Both the position numbers and the translations under genes were made by a program. Positions 24,034-32,228 of a DNA stretch of 64,000 bases are shown one piece after another. Below the pieces are notes generated by a model. The model did no database searches. It was not told the DNA's origin and saw nothing but the letters and a program-made list of their open reading frames with translations. Origin of the DNA: DATBGZ01 sp036557785 (GTDB taxonomy: Bacteria > Actinomycetota > Actinomycetes > Mycobacteriales > Micromonosporaceae); NCBI GenBank assembly GCA_036557785.1, contig DATBGZ010000094.1, positions 1 to 64,000 on the forward strand, given 5' to 3'. Within the stretch, counting starts at the first letter, position 1. Every line of letters starts with the position of its first letter.

Positions 24034-25875
24034 TCAGGAGCTGAGCCGGGCCAGCTCTTCCTCCACAATGGAGGGATCGAGCTTCCGGAACACCGGCGTG
24101 GGCGCCTTCAGCTCCCGACCGACGCTCACCGGTACCGAGCTCCAGCGGGCGCCTGCGGAGTAGTCCCCGGTGATGATCGGGTAGTCGGGACCACCGTCGA
24201 GATCGGACACTTCGCGGATCTCCGGCATCGTGGCGTGTACCCCGGTGCCGCCGAGCAGCTCATGGATCTTCTGAGCGGAGTGTGGCAGGAACGGGGTGAG
24301 CAGGGTGTTGCAGTCGCTGACGACCTGCAGCGCCACGTGCAGGATGGTCGCCACCCGATCCCGATCCGCTGTGCCGCCTGCCCCGCCCGCGCTTCGCCCG
24401 CCCATGAGCTTCCACGGTGCCTGGTCCGAGAGGTACTTGTTCGCGTCGCCCGCGACCCGCATCGCCTCGGAGATCGCCGCCTTGAGCCGGTGGTGCTCGA
24501 TGAGCTGCCCGACCGTGGCGAAGGCGTCCTTGGCGGTCTTGAGCAGGGTACGGTCGGCGGCAGTGAGCTTGCCCTTGGGCGGGATCGCGCCGAAGTTCTT
24601 CGCCGCCATCGAGATCGACCGGTTCACCAGGTTCCCCCAGCCCGCCACGAGCTCGTCGTTGTTGCGGCGCAGGAACTCGGACCAGGTGAAGTCGGTGTCG
24701 GTCGTCTCCGGGCCGGCTACGGAGACGAAGTACCGCAGCGCGTCCGCGTCGTAGCGGGACAGGAAATCCCGTACGTAGATGACGACCCGGCGGGAGGAGG
24801 AGAACTTGCGCCCCTCCATGGTCAGGTACTCGCTGGAGACCACCTCGGTTGGCAGAGCCAGCTTTCCATATTCACCAGGAGACCCACCCTTGTCGCCCTC
24901 ACCGTTGTAACCGAGCAGCTCGGCCGGCCAGATCTGGGCGTGGAAGGTGATGTTGTCCTTGCCCATGAAGTAGTACGACTTCGCGCCTTCGCCGCCCTCT
25001 CCCGTGTCGGAGGCTGCCTGCTGCCACCACCGGCGCCAAGCGTCCGGCGAGTCGCCGAAGCGGCGCGCCCACTCGATCGACGCGGACAGGTACCCGATCA
25101 CGGCGTCGAACCACACGTACAGGCGCTTGGCCGGGTTCTCCTCCCACCCGGGCAGCGGCACCGGAATGCCCCAGTCGATATCACGGGTCATCGCCCGCGG
25201 GCGGATGTCCTCCAACAGGTTCAGCGAGAACTTCAGCACATTGGGCCGCCAGTCCGCGCGCGACTTCAGCCACTCGCCCAGCGTGTTCTTCAGCGCCGGC
25301 AGGTCGAGGAAGAAGTGCTCGGTTTCGATGAACTGCGGCGCCTCTCCATTGATCTTGCTGCGCGGGTTGATGAGTTCGGACGGCTCGAGCTGGTTGCCAC
25401 AGTTGTCGCACTGGTCTCCGCGCGCGCCCTCGAAACCGCAGATCGGGCAGGTGCCCTCGATGTAGCGGTCGGGCAGAGTACGGCCCGTCGAGGGCGAGAT
25501 CGCACCCCGCGTGGTCTGCTCAATCATGTACCCGTTGCGATGCACGGTGCGGAACAGCTCCTGCGCCACCGCGTAGTGGTTGCGTGTGGTCGTCCGCGTG
25601 AACAGGTCGTACGACAGCCCCAGCGCGACGAGATCCTCCGCGATCACGCGGTTGTACCGGTCAGCCAACTCCCGTGGGCTCACGCCCTCCTTCTCCGCCT
25701 CCACGAGGATCGGCGTGCCGTGCTCGTCCGTTCCCGAGACCATGAGCACCTCATGCCCGGCCATGCGCATGTACCGGGCAAAGACATCGGAGGGGATGCC
25801 GAAGCCGGACACGTGACCGATATGGCGGGGGCCGTTGGCGTACGGCCAGGCCACCGCGGCGAGATAGGCGCTCAT
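24034..25875 (-). CDS. metG: Methionyl-tRNA synthetase
   Basis: Charges tRNA-Met; class I synthetase. Seen: AWPYANGPRHIGHVSG with the HIGH motif near residue 20, a zinc knuckle CPICGFEGARGDQCDNCG, and KFSSSR in place of canonical KMSKS, the form common in actinobacterial MetRS. ATG 25875 gives 613 residues; the open frame upstream to 26478 is non-coding. No C-terminal tRNA-binding (Trbp111-like) domain follows. The insertion DTGEGGEGAKSYYFMG is glycine-rich but in a loop. Downstream end meets a hairpin shared with the convergent gene; upstream lies a dispersed repeat. Confidence 0.96.
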   Translation of the reverse strand: MSAYLAAVAWPYANGPRHIGHVSGFGIPSDVFARYMRMAGHEVLMVSGTDEHGTPILVEAEKEGVSPRELADRYNRVIAEDLVALGLSYDLFTRTTTRNHYAVAQELFRTVHRNGYMIEQTTRGAISPSTGRTLPDRYIEGTCPICGFEGARGDQCDNCGNQLEPSELINPRSKINGEAPQFIETEHFFLDLPALKNTLGEWLKSRADWRPNVLKFSLNLLEDIRPRAMTRDIDWGIPVPLPGWEENPAKRLYVWFDAVIGYLSASIEWARRFGDSPDAWRRWWQQAASDTGEGGEGAKSYYFMGKDNITFHAQIWPAELLGYNGEGDKGGSPGEYGKLALPTEVVSSEYLTMEGRKFSSSRRVVIYVRDFLSRYDADALRYFVSVAGPETTDTDFTWSEFLRRNNDELVAGWGNLVNRSISMAAKNFGAIPPKGKLTAADRTLLKTAKDAFATVGQLIEHHRLKAAISEAMRVAGDANKYLSDQAPWKLMGGRSAGGAGGTADRDRVATILHVALQVVSDCNTLLTPFLPHSAQKIHELLGGTGVHATMPEIREVSDLDGGPDYPIITGDYSAGARWSSVPVSVGRELKAPTPVFRKLDPSIVEEELARLSS

Positions 25876-25927
25876 ATGGCCCAGCCTAGACAGCGCCCCC
25901 TTCGGGTCGCGACCGGATACTCCAAAC

Positions 25928-25993
25928 CCCGCGATCTTGGGATTACCGTCGTGGTTTGATCTCCAACCACGTCGATAACCCCAAGATCGCGGG
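25928..25993. repeat. Dispersed hairpin repeat, copy 1
   Basis: Arms of 29 bases (25928-25956 and 25965-25993) match in 26 positions around loop TGATCTCC. The outer word CCCGCGATCTTGGG is shared with the copy at 45291 and, in part, with 43540. Lies between the ThrRS-like gene and metG, both minus strand, so it may terminate the former. See findings for the family. Confidence 0.85.
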
Positions 25994-26003
25994 ATGAAAG
26001 GCG

Positions 26004-27203
26004 TCAGGCGACGGGCGGGGCGCAGGCGTCGACGAGGTAACCGAGCGCGTCGCCGACCGGGCGCGACGGATGCTGCCCGCCATCGCGGGCCCGCAGCGAC
26101 ACCTCTCCGGATGCGGCTTCCCGGGCGCCGACCACGGCCAGCCAGGGCACGTGCTTGGCGTCGCGGATGCGCGCGCCCAGGGACCCCTCGACCACCGCCT
26201 GCGCCCGCAGTCCGGCCGCCACGCATGACCGCGCGAACGACGCGGCGGCCGCGGACTGCTCCTCTCTCACGGGCAGGACGGCGACCTGCACCGGCGCGTA
26301 CCAGGCCGGGAAGGCGCCCCGGTGCACCTCGATGAGATGCCCGAAGAGCCGCTCCATGCTCCCCACCAGACTGCGGTGCACCATGACCGGCCGGCGCCTG
26401 CACCCCCCGGCATCCACGTAGGACAGATCGAAGCGGGCCGGCTGCTGGAAATCCACCTGTACGGTCGCGAGGCTCCACTCCCGACCGGCCGCGTCGACGA
26501 TCTGCACGTCGATCTTCGGGCCATAGAAGGCCGCCTCGCCGGGCGCCTCGACGAACGCGACCCCGGCACCGACCAGCGCCGCACGGAGCATCGACTCTGC
26601 TCGGTCCCAGTCGGCTGGCTCGCCAATGTAGGACGGACCCTCGCCGCGCAGCGACAGCCGGAACCCGGCCGGGGCGAAGCCGAGCGCGGCGTGCACGCGA
26701 GCCATGAGGTCCAGCACCAGCCGCACCTCGCCACCCACCTGTTCCAGCGCACAGAAGTTGTGCGAGTCGTTGAGCGAGATTGCCCGCACTCGGGACAGTC
26801 CAGACAGGACTCCCGAACGCTCGGCCCGGTACATCTGGCCCATCTCCGCGACGCGTAGCGGAAGGTCACGGTAGGACCGGCCACGGGCGGCGAAGACCGC
26901 GCAATGATGTGGGCAGATGCTCGGCCGCAGCACGAGCTCGTCCTCGCCATCGGGGATCGGGGCGAACATGTCGTCGCCGAACTTGGCCAGATGTCCGGAG
27001 CGTTCGTACATCTCGCGGTGCGCCAACGGTGGTGAGTAGACGTGCAGATACCCGGCTCGCCGTTCCTCTTCGCGGACGAACTCCTCGACGGCATGACGCG
27101 CCGCAGCGCCCGCGGGCAACCAGATCGGCAGGCCAGCGCCCACGAGCCGGGCGGAGGCGAAGAGCTCGAGGTCGCGGCCGAGGCGGCGGTGATCGATCGA
27201 CAT
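26004..27203 (-). CDS. Short threonyl-tRNA synthetase paralog (no TGS or editing domain)
   Basis: Catalytic and anticodon-binding parts of a class II ThrRS in only 399 residues; full bacterial ThrRS is about 640-690. Seen: motif 1 region with GYLHVYSPPLAHREMYERSGH, the three zinc ligands Cys97 (ICPHH), His148 (DSHNFC) and His276 (MVHRSLVGS), motif 2 MYRAERSGVLSG, and an HGTP anticodon-like C-terminus from about residue 305. ATG 27203 follows GGGAG by six bases. The N-terminal TGS and editing domains are absent, so Ser-tRNA(Thr) could not be cleared in cis. A leader with Thr codons and a terminator precede it, suggesting regulation by threonyl-tRNA supply. Whether it charges tRNA or modifies another acceptor is open. 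Confidence 0.88.
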   Translation of the reverse strand: MSIDHRRLGRDLELFASARLVGAGLPIWLPAGAAARHAVEEFVREEERRAGYLHVYSPPLAHREMYERSGHLAKFGDDMFAPIPDGEDELVLRPSICPHHCAVFAARGRSYRDLPLRVAEMGQMYRAERSGVLSGLSRVRAISLNDSHNFCALEQVGGEVRLVLDLMARVHAALGFAPAGFRLSLRGEGPSYIGEPADWDRAESMLRAALVGAGVAFVEAPGEAAFYGPKIDVQIVDAAGREWSLATVQVDFQQPARFDLSYVDAGGCRRRPVMVHRSLVGSMERLFGHLIEVHRGAFPAWYAPVQVAVLPVREEQSAAAASFARSCVAAGLRAQAVVEGSLGARIRDAKHVPWLAVVGAREAASGEVSLRARDGGQHPSRPVGDALGYLVDACAPPVA

Positions 27204-27251
27204 GAGGTACTCCCGGATCATGAGAAGGGCGACCCGCCGGAGCACAAGAAA

Positions 27252-27270
27252 CCCGGGCGACTCGCCCGGG
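27252..27270 (-). terminator. Attenuator hairpin upstream of the ThrRS-like gene
   Basis: On the minus strand CCCGGGCGAGTCGCCCGGG is a perfect inverted repeat followed at once by TTTCTTGT, a rho-independent terminator pattern. It lies between the Thr-codon leader peptide (17 bases away) and the ThrRS-like ATG (48 bases away), where a regulated terminator would be. Confidence 0.75.
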
Positions 27271-27286
27271 GCCAAGGTGACACAGG

Positions 27287-27340
27287 TCAGCGCAACGGCA
27301 CGCCGGGTGGTCCCGGCGTCGTCGTCACTCGCGCAGACAT
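27287..27340 (-). CDS. Putative threonine leader peptide
   Basis: A 17-residue open frame, MSARVTTTPGPPGVPLR, with three consecutive ACG Thr codons (27325-27317), ending 84 bases before the ThrRS-like start. Immediately after the Thr codons, within the frame, CGCCGGG and CCCGGCG (27318-27312 and 27307-27301) form a 7-bp hairpin, and the terminator at 27252-27270 follows. Pause hairpin plus terminator plus regulatory codons is the layout of ribosome-mediated attenuation. A GGTGG lies four bases before the ATG as a weak SD. Not proven; inferred from layout. Confidence 0.6.
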   Translation of the reverse strand: MSARVTTTPGPPGVPLR

Positions 27341-27341
27341 G

Positions 27342-27722
27342 CGACCACCATAGCGCTCCCGATCGGCGCTCGCACCGGTTTAGCGCGGCGTCGACCGGCG
27401 CCGCGGCTGATCGCCGCGCCCGCCATGCGGGCACCGCGTTGAGGGCTCCGGCCCCGCCCTGCCGTCCTCCAACTTCGGCGGTGCAGATTGCCTGCGTCCA
27501 AGTGGTCCTGGTCCTCCTGTGGCGCGACGGCGGCTTCCCCGCCGGCACGCAGCGAGTCGCACGGTAGCAAAGCCCGAGGCGCCGACACATCCCGGCCATT
27601 GACAGCTGGCGCCGTAAGCACGAAGATGCAGAGGGATGTTCTGATATGAGGCATAACAAGACTTGTCAAGAGGGAAGGGAAGGACATGAGAAGAGAAGAG
27701 AAGAGAAGGCACGAAATCCCGA
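27342..27722. other. Intergenic region with GC drop and homopurine tract
   Basis: No gene supported. Up to about 27540 it is GC-rich like the surroundings; from about 27575 it turns AT-richer. TTGACA at 27599-27604 followed 17 bases later by gaagat is a weak sigma-70-like promoter for the plus-strand gene. Bases 27668-27709 are almost all purine, with GAAGA units repeated. Confidence 0.5.
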
Positions 27723-28625
27723 TTGTCAATTCTCCGGCTAACTTGGTCCTTCGCCGCCTTGGGCCTACTCCTCGTTTCCTCCCTATTTGCCCCTAAGGGC
27801 TTCGTCCTGCTCGCTAGCGGCGGATTAGTGGTTTTGGGGCAGGGAGGTTGTGTGCGCAAGGGCGATGCCGCCGGCATCGACATAAACGCGCGAGAGATCA
27901 ATAACAAGATACTCTCGATGAGGCTAGCTGACAGCTCGTATGGTGACATTCAGAACGTCTTGGCTCGAGATTGGTGCCTTGTGAAGATCTCTCACCAACC
28001 GGCCCTGTCCCTTGTATCGAGCAGTTCGTCAGACCTCTCATGGACCGTTCTCGACATCTATTACGACAACGTGACCGCATGGTACTACGCCTATGGCGAC
28101 TGGCAGTGGAACAACCAGAACTACAAGAGCGAGGTCAACCCCGGATGCGATAGTGATGTTGACTATCACGATGGCGGACTCGATGGTACCGGCCTGCGAT
28201 TTAGCGGAGGCGAGTTTCAGATTAGACCTGGCGGATTTAGCGCGACCGGATTTGGTAACTCAGCATACAACTCATACATTAATGACTATGGCACCATGAA
28301 CTTGAACCTTTCGGATGCCAACCAGTACGGCGTGACATTTACGGGCCAAGACTTGGTGACCAAGATGGTGGACGACCAAGGCCTGTGCCCAGGCCCATGG
28401 GACGACTCGATGTGGGGCGGCAGTATCACGGTAGGTTTTGACCTGCTAAACGGCAGTTGTACGAACTCACAACTTTTCGGCGGATACTTCCATACCTGGA
28501 GCTCGACCAGCATCAACTCGATTGGCGCCTACGACAACGGGTTCAGCGTCGGTTGGATTTCGCAGGGTCACGATTGGTCGAAGGCGGGCGTCGGCGAAAC
28601 TGCGCAGATCTGCAATACCCACTGA
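27723..28625 (+). CDS. Putative exported protein in low-GC island
   Basis: About 300 residues, unrecognised. The first 42 residues are hydrophobic (FAALGLLLVSSLFAPKG then LLASGGLVVLGQGG), reading as a signal peptide or anchor. The mature part is rich in Asn, Tyr, Trp, Ser and Gly with about six Cys, suggesting a disulfide-bonded beta-rich secreted protein. Codon third positions are mixed, quite unlike flanking genes. The TTG start at 27723 is a guess: no ATG in frame precedes the hydrophobic part, and a purine-rich stretch upstream could act as an SD. ATG 27686 is in another frame and stops quickly. Confidence 0.6.
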   Translation: MSILRLTWSFAALGLLLVSSLFAPKGFVLLASGGLVVLGQGGCVRKGDAAGIDINAREINNKILSMRLADSSYGDIQNVLARDWCLVKISHQPALSLVSSSSSDLSWTVLDIYYDNVTAWYYAYGDWQWNNQNYKSEVNPGCDSDVDYHDGGLDGTGLRFSGGEFQIRPGGFSATGFGNSAYNSYINDYGTMNLNLSDANQYGVTFTGQDLVTKMVDDQGLCPGPWDDSMWGGSITVGFDLLNGSCTNSQLFGGYFHTWSSTSINSIGAYDNGFSVGWISQGHDWSKAGVGETAQICNTH

Positions 28626-28641
28626 GAAAGGGGGGAGGCTC

Positions 28642-29049
28642 GTGCGTGCCGGTCGACGAATGGCCATTATCGTCGCTGCCTCGGTCATCGCGACAGAACT
28701 CGTCAGCTGCACATCGGGAACGCAGAGGCACCCCACACCCTCCCAGACGAAAGTGTTGGTTGAAGTGGCGGTTGTTGCTTGCATCGACACGTCGTGCTTC
28801 GAGTTACCCGTACCGGATGCGGTTGTCGATGTAACGGACGGTGGCAGCCGTCAGCTCGCGCACGGGATGACGGACGACACAGGAAGAGCCACGTTGCCGG
28901 TGTCATACGCCGGACACATCGCTGTCAGCGTCACATCGGTCGTCCTTAAGGATGGCCGAGCTTCGTCGGAGGGATCTGTCGTCGAAGGCGAGACCACAAC
29001 TGTCCAAGTCGCCGTGCCGATCTCGGACAAGGTCAGACCCGGCGCCTAG
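28642..29049 (+). CDS. Putative small lipoprotein
   Basis: 135 residues from GTG 28642, which has a strong SD (GGGGGGAGG, four bases before). The N-terminus AIIVAASVIATELVSC is a lipoprotein signal peptide ending in lipobox LVSC. The mature domain (VEVAVVACIDTSCFEL, then PDAVVDVTDGG, then TDDTGRATLPVSYAG) looks like a small beta-sandwich of the carboxypeptidase-regulatory or prealbumin-like type. Starts 17 bases after the stop of the previous exported protein, so the two form an operon within the same low-GC island; a joint surface role is likely but unknown. Confidence 0.7.
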   Translation: MRAGRRMAIIVAASVIATELVSCTSGTQRHPTPSQTKVLVEVAVVACIDTSCFELPVPDAVVDVTDGGSRQLAHGMTDDTGRATLPVSYAGHIAVSVTSVVLKDGRASSEGSVVEGETTTVQVAVPISDKVRPGA

Positions 29050-29059
29050 ACTGCCGCGC

Positions 29060-29590
29060 ATGGTCGCGGCGATCGAGCTCTACTTCGACCCGGCGACGGA
29101 GCGCCGGCTCCGTACACTGTGGACAGCGCTCGAGTCGGCGGGCGTCACGACGCTCGAGAACCACACGCACCGCCTCCATCGACCGCACCTGTCGCTCGCC
29201 GCGGCCGACGAGCTCCCGCCCGAGCCCGTGGCAGCAGCGCTGGGGGTGCTACCGCTGGGCGTGCCGCTGACCTTTCACTACCTGGCCCTGTTCGCGGGGG
29301 GCGTGTTGTGGCTGGGCCCGGCGCCGACCCGGGCCCTGCTGGAGCTGCACCACGAGACGGTGGCGCGGCTCGACGCGGCCGGCATCCCGATCTGGCCGCT
29401 GTACCGCCCCGACGGCTGGGTTCCCCACTCGACCCTGTCGATGGCTGCGCGCGGCGACGCGGTCGCGAGGGCGGCGCGGCTCTGCTCCGACATCCTGCCG
29501 CTGGAGACCACCCTCATCTCGGCCGCCGTGGTCGACCACAGCCGGTCCCAGTTCACACCGCTGCCGGCACAAGGGCGGCAAGGGTGGTGA
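29060..29590 (+). CDS. 2'-5' RNA ligase-family (2H phosphoesterase) protein
   Basis: 176-residue 2H phosphoesterase-superfamily protein. Two HxS/T motifs are seen: HLS within HRPHLSL (about residue 40) and HST within VPHSTLS (about 122), the paired catalytic histidines. Members cyclise or hydrolyse 2',3'-cyclic or 2'-5' phosphodiesters in RNA or small nucleotides. ATG 29060, 10 bases after the lipoprotein stop, but the codon use returns to the high-GC pattern here, so it belongs to the host backbone. Convergent with the ARPP-2-like gene; a joint role in RNA repair is possible but unproven. Confidence 0.85.
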   Translation: MVAAIELYFDPATERRLRTLWTALESAGVTTLENHTHRLHRPHLSLAAADELPPEPVAAALGVLPLGVPLTFHYLALFAGGVLWLGPAPTRALLELHHETVARLDAAGIPIWPLYRPDGWVPHSTLSMAARGDAVARAARLCSDILPLETTLISAAVVDHSRSQFTPLPAQGRQGW

Positions 29591-29628
29591 CCCAGGCGCG
29601 GCCAGTGCTTGGACGGGACACGCCGTCC

Positions 29629-30768
29629 TTACCGTCGAGCGCGTCGGCGTACGGCATCAATCACGTCGGCGCGCAGCAGATGGCCGAGACCGGCCCGGTC
29701 CAGTCGCTGGACCAGGCCCTCGCGGTCGGTGCCGAGGTCTGCGGCGGTGGTGTCGAGGTCCCAGTCTAGGCTCGCCAGCCGTGACAGCAGGTAGCCACGG
29801 CGAGTCTGGGCTGCCGATAACCGCACGGTCATGAGGTATGCCAGGTGGCCGGCCTCGTCGGTGATGGTTTCGCCGATGTGATTCTCGACGTCAGGGTCGA
29901 AAGCGGGTAGGAACCGGGACAGCGTGAACCGACCCATGGTCCGTATTTCCGTGACGGTACGGCCCGATGCTGTGACCAGCCCACCCGCCATCGTGTCATG
30001 AAACGCGGTCCACTCCCGCCGGGCCGCGACGAGCTGGGCGCGCAGGTCCGCCACCGTCGTGACCGCCGCCTCATCGATGCGCGTGACGAAGTCCTGGACC
30101 GGCGGGTACAGGCTTCCATACTGGTACAGCAGCTCGCCGTAGAAGTCGCCAAGCAGCGTCGGATGCAGCGTCCGGTAGTCGTCGGGATGGGGCACGACGA
30201 ATGCGGCGGCGAGTGCGTCGGCGACATAGAGCAGGACACCGCATTGCTCGGGGTAGATTTCGAAGATCCGCAGGGCCTCGGCCAGGTCAGGGATCTGGGC
30301 ACCGGCATAGGTCAACTCCACGCGAGGCGACAGGCCCTGAGTGACCGCCTGCCGGGTCCACTCCTCCCAGGCGATGCTGGGCCCGCCGAAGTGCAGGCCA
30401 AGGTACCCCTCCATAGCCAAGTGCAGCGGGAGGAAGCGCAGCCGCCGGCGACCCTCGCGGCGAACCATGCGCCGCCGGTATCCGAGCCGAATGCAGCCGA
30501 TTGCCCCGCCCGGCTGCGCAAGCTGCGTCCCGTACGCCGCGGCAGGTGTCCCGTCTCCGGTCCAGTCGGCGACGAAGGCATGCGGGACTAGCGAGGCGTA
30601 CGCGGTGCTGGGTCCAACGTGGACGATGGACGCCTCGGCCGGATCATGGAGACTGGCGTGCAGCCGCAGGTCGACAACGGGCGACTCACGCAGCAGCGGC
30701 ACCAACCGGACCACTCCCCACGTCTGGGCCGGAGCGCTCGTTAGCCCGGCCAGGTCGAGGACGGTCAC
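29629..30768 (-). CDS. ARPP-2-like protein of unknown function
   Basis: 379 residues. The opening TSAPAQTWGVVRLVPLLRE, then VVDLRLHASLHDP and AYGTQL, resembles proteins I recall annotated with an ARPP-2 domain, a family predicted by comparative genomics to act in conflict or RNA-related multi-gene systems. The middle contains FLPLHLAMEGYLGLHFGGP, and the C-terminus is helical with an RLASLDWDLDTTAADLG stretch suggestive of a small HTH. No membrane segment. GTG start overlaps the stop of the vWA gene as GTGA, so the two are one translational unit. The call rests on remembered family pattern; a profile search would settle it. Confidence 0.55.
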   Translation of the reverse strand: MTVLDLAGLTSAPAQTWGVVRLVPLLRESPVVDLRLHASLHDPAEASIVHVGPSTAYASLVPHAFVADWTGDGTPAAAYGTQLAQPGGAIGCIRLGYRRRMVRREGRRRLRFLPLHLAMEGYLGLHFGGPSIAWEEWTRQAVTQGLSPRVELTYAGAQIPDLAEALRIFEIYPEQCGVLLYVADALAAAFVVPHPDDYRTLHPTLLGDFYGELLYQYGSLYPPVQDFVTRIDEAAVTTVADLRAQLVAARREWTAFHDTMAGGLVTASGRTVTEIRTMGRFTLSRFLPAFDPDVENHIGETITDEAGHLAYLMTVRLSAAQTRRGYLLSRLASLDWDLDTTAADLGTDREGLVQRLDRAGLGHLLRADVIDAVRRRARR

Positions 30769-32228
30769 GGCTCGTCCTCCTCGTCCTCGGTGGTCACGTC
30801 GTCGATTGAGCTCGCTTGCTCGATCAAGAAGGAGTCATCGGTGGGCGCGGTCGCATCGGTGACGCTGAGGAACTGGTCGACCCGCTCCGCCATGTGCCGG
30901 CGCAGATCCTCGAAGTTCGCCGCACCGGTCGCGAACCGCGACAGCTCGACCAGCGCTGGGGCATCCTCCGCATCGCGGAGACCGACCGTCGCAACGTCCG
31001 GGGAGAGCCGGTGCACGTCGAAGCCCGCATCGTCATAGACGGGGTTGAGGTGCACGATGGTGCTGCGTCCGCTCGGGTCCAGCCTGGTGCGCCATACGCG
31101 CAGCACCTCAGCGGCCTGGCCAGGCGGCGCGTTATCCCACCCATCGGAGACGATGACCAACCGATCGGGGCGCAGTTCAAGGCCGTCGAGCACCCGCTCA
31201 CCGAGCGCGGTCGCGCCGAGGGGGTGGATCAGCAGTGGATCGCCCCGATGGGTCAGCCACAGCCCGGTGTACTCGGCGGCGAGCGCCTCGAACAGATAAT
31301 GAGCGGCGAGCGCGACCGCGAGCGGGCGGCGGCGCTTGACCTGCGAGCCTACCGACGAGTACGAGTCGTCGAGCACGGCCACGACCCGACCCCACGTCCT
31401 GGCTCGGCGGCCGGCGGCGCGATGGGCAGCCCTACGCAGCGCGGTGGTCAGTTCGTCACGGCGGGCCGAGCGCTGCAGGCGCGGTAACGACAGCACATAG
31501 AGGGCGAGTCGGGTAAGCCGCGCTGTGCCGAGGTCCATCGCAACGCGCTCCACGCCGAGGCCAGCGGCGCTGGCTTGCAGCCGCAGCCGCTCGCCGGCAG
31601 TCAGCCGCGGCTCGATCTCCGCTAGGAACTTCTTCCTGTCGATGCGATGCCGCACTGCGAGGCCCTCGGCAACGGTGTAGGGCAACTCGAAGAGCGCGCT
31701 GCGGTCGTAATGAGCCCGGCGCCAGGCCTCCAGGAGCGGCGCCTGGAACCGCTTGGGGCGGCGCCAGTCAAACAGGGCCGTACCCACTTCGCTCGGTAGG
31801 TCCAGGTGTGCATGCCTTGCGGCAACCGACAGCGAACGGCGGTACTTCACGGCGTCCAACGTCAGATCGGGGCGGGCGGTGACCCACTCGCTGATGATCG
31901 CCCGGGTACGCCGATTGTTCACGCCCAGCGTGCGCAGCGACGCGATCAGCGCGTACACCCGCTGCGGGGGCAGCAGGCGCAGCCGGGCGGCGATCAGCCG
32001 CCCCTCCCGATGTCGCTGCCCGGGGTCGGATGCGGGCGTCCGCAGCAAGTTGAGAACGATCATAGCAGCATTGAGATGGTTGATTTCTAAAGCCAGGGCA
32101 GCCGCGTAAAGATCGCGGTAGTTGCCCGCCACATAGGTGTGCAGGAACTCCAGGGACATGCGCTGACCAGAGGAACTGGACCGGAATTCGGTCTGCGCAG
32201 TCGAGGCAATCGCCGCGTTGACGAACAT
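30765..32228 (-). CDS. Helical-repeat plus vWA-domain protein (TROVE-like)
   Basis: 487 residues. Residues 1-275 are alpha-helical and Arg-rich, resembling the HEAT-like TROVE module of Ro60-type RNA-binding proteins; residues 280-450 are a von Willebrand A domain with an intact MIDAS: DDSYS (287-291), Thr340 in GATALGE and Asp362 in IVSDGWDN. The last 40 residues are acidic. ATG 32228 has GAGG nine bases upstream; the open frame extends to 32324 without support. Coupled to the ARPP-2-like gene. If the TROVE match is right, it would bind structured small RNA such as Y-like RNA; none is obvious to me nearby. TROVE assignment is inference, vWA is firm. Confidence 0.75.
   Translation of the reverse strand: MFVNAAIASTAQTEFRSSSSGQRMSLEFLHTYVAGNYRDLYAAALALEINHLNAAMIVLNLLRTPASDPGQRHREGRLIAARLRLLPPQRVYALIASLRTLGVNNRRTRAIISEWVTARPDLTLDAVKYRRSLSVAARHAHLDLPSEVGTALFDWRRPKRFQAPLLEAWRRAHYDRSALFELPYTVAEGLAVRHRIDRKKFLAEIEPRLTAGERLRLQASAAGLGVERVAMDLGTARLTRLALYVLSLPRLQRSARRDELTTALRRAAHRAAGRRARTWGRVVAVLDDSYSSVGSQVKRRRPLAVALAAHYLFEALAAEYTGLWLTHRGDPLLIHPLGATALGERVLDGLELRPDRLVIVSDGWDNAPPGQAAEVLRVWRTRLDPSGRSTIVHLNPVYDDAGFDVHRLSPDVATVGLRDAEDAPALVELSRFATGAANFEDLRRHMAERVDQFLSVTDATAPTDDSFLIEQASSIDDVTTEDEEDEP

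Noticed and set aside
27201..27360. T-box riboswitch upstream of the ThrRS-like gene
   Set aside because: No T-box core sequence or long stem I specifier loop is visible, and the short leader ORF with Thr codons explains the region better.
27686..27800. ATG at 27686 as start of the exported protein
   Set aside because: It is in a different frame from the main ORF and hits a TAA near 27797; no frameshift signal seen.
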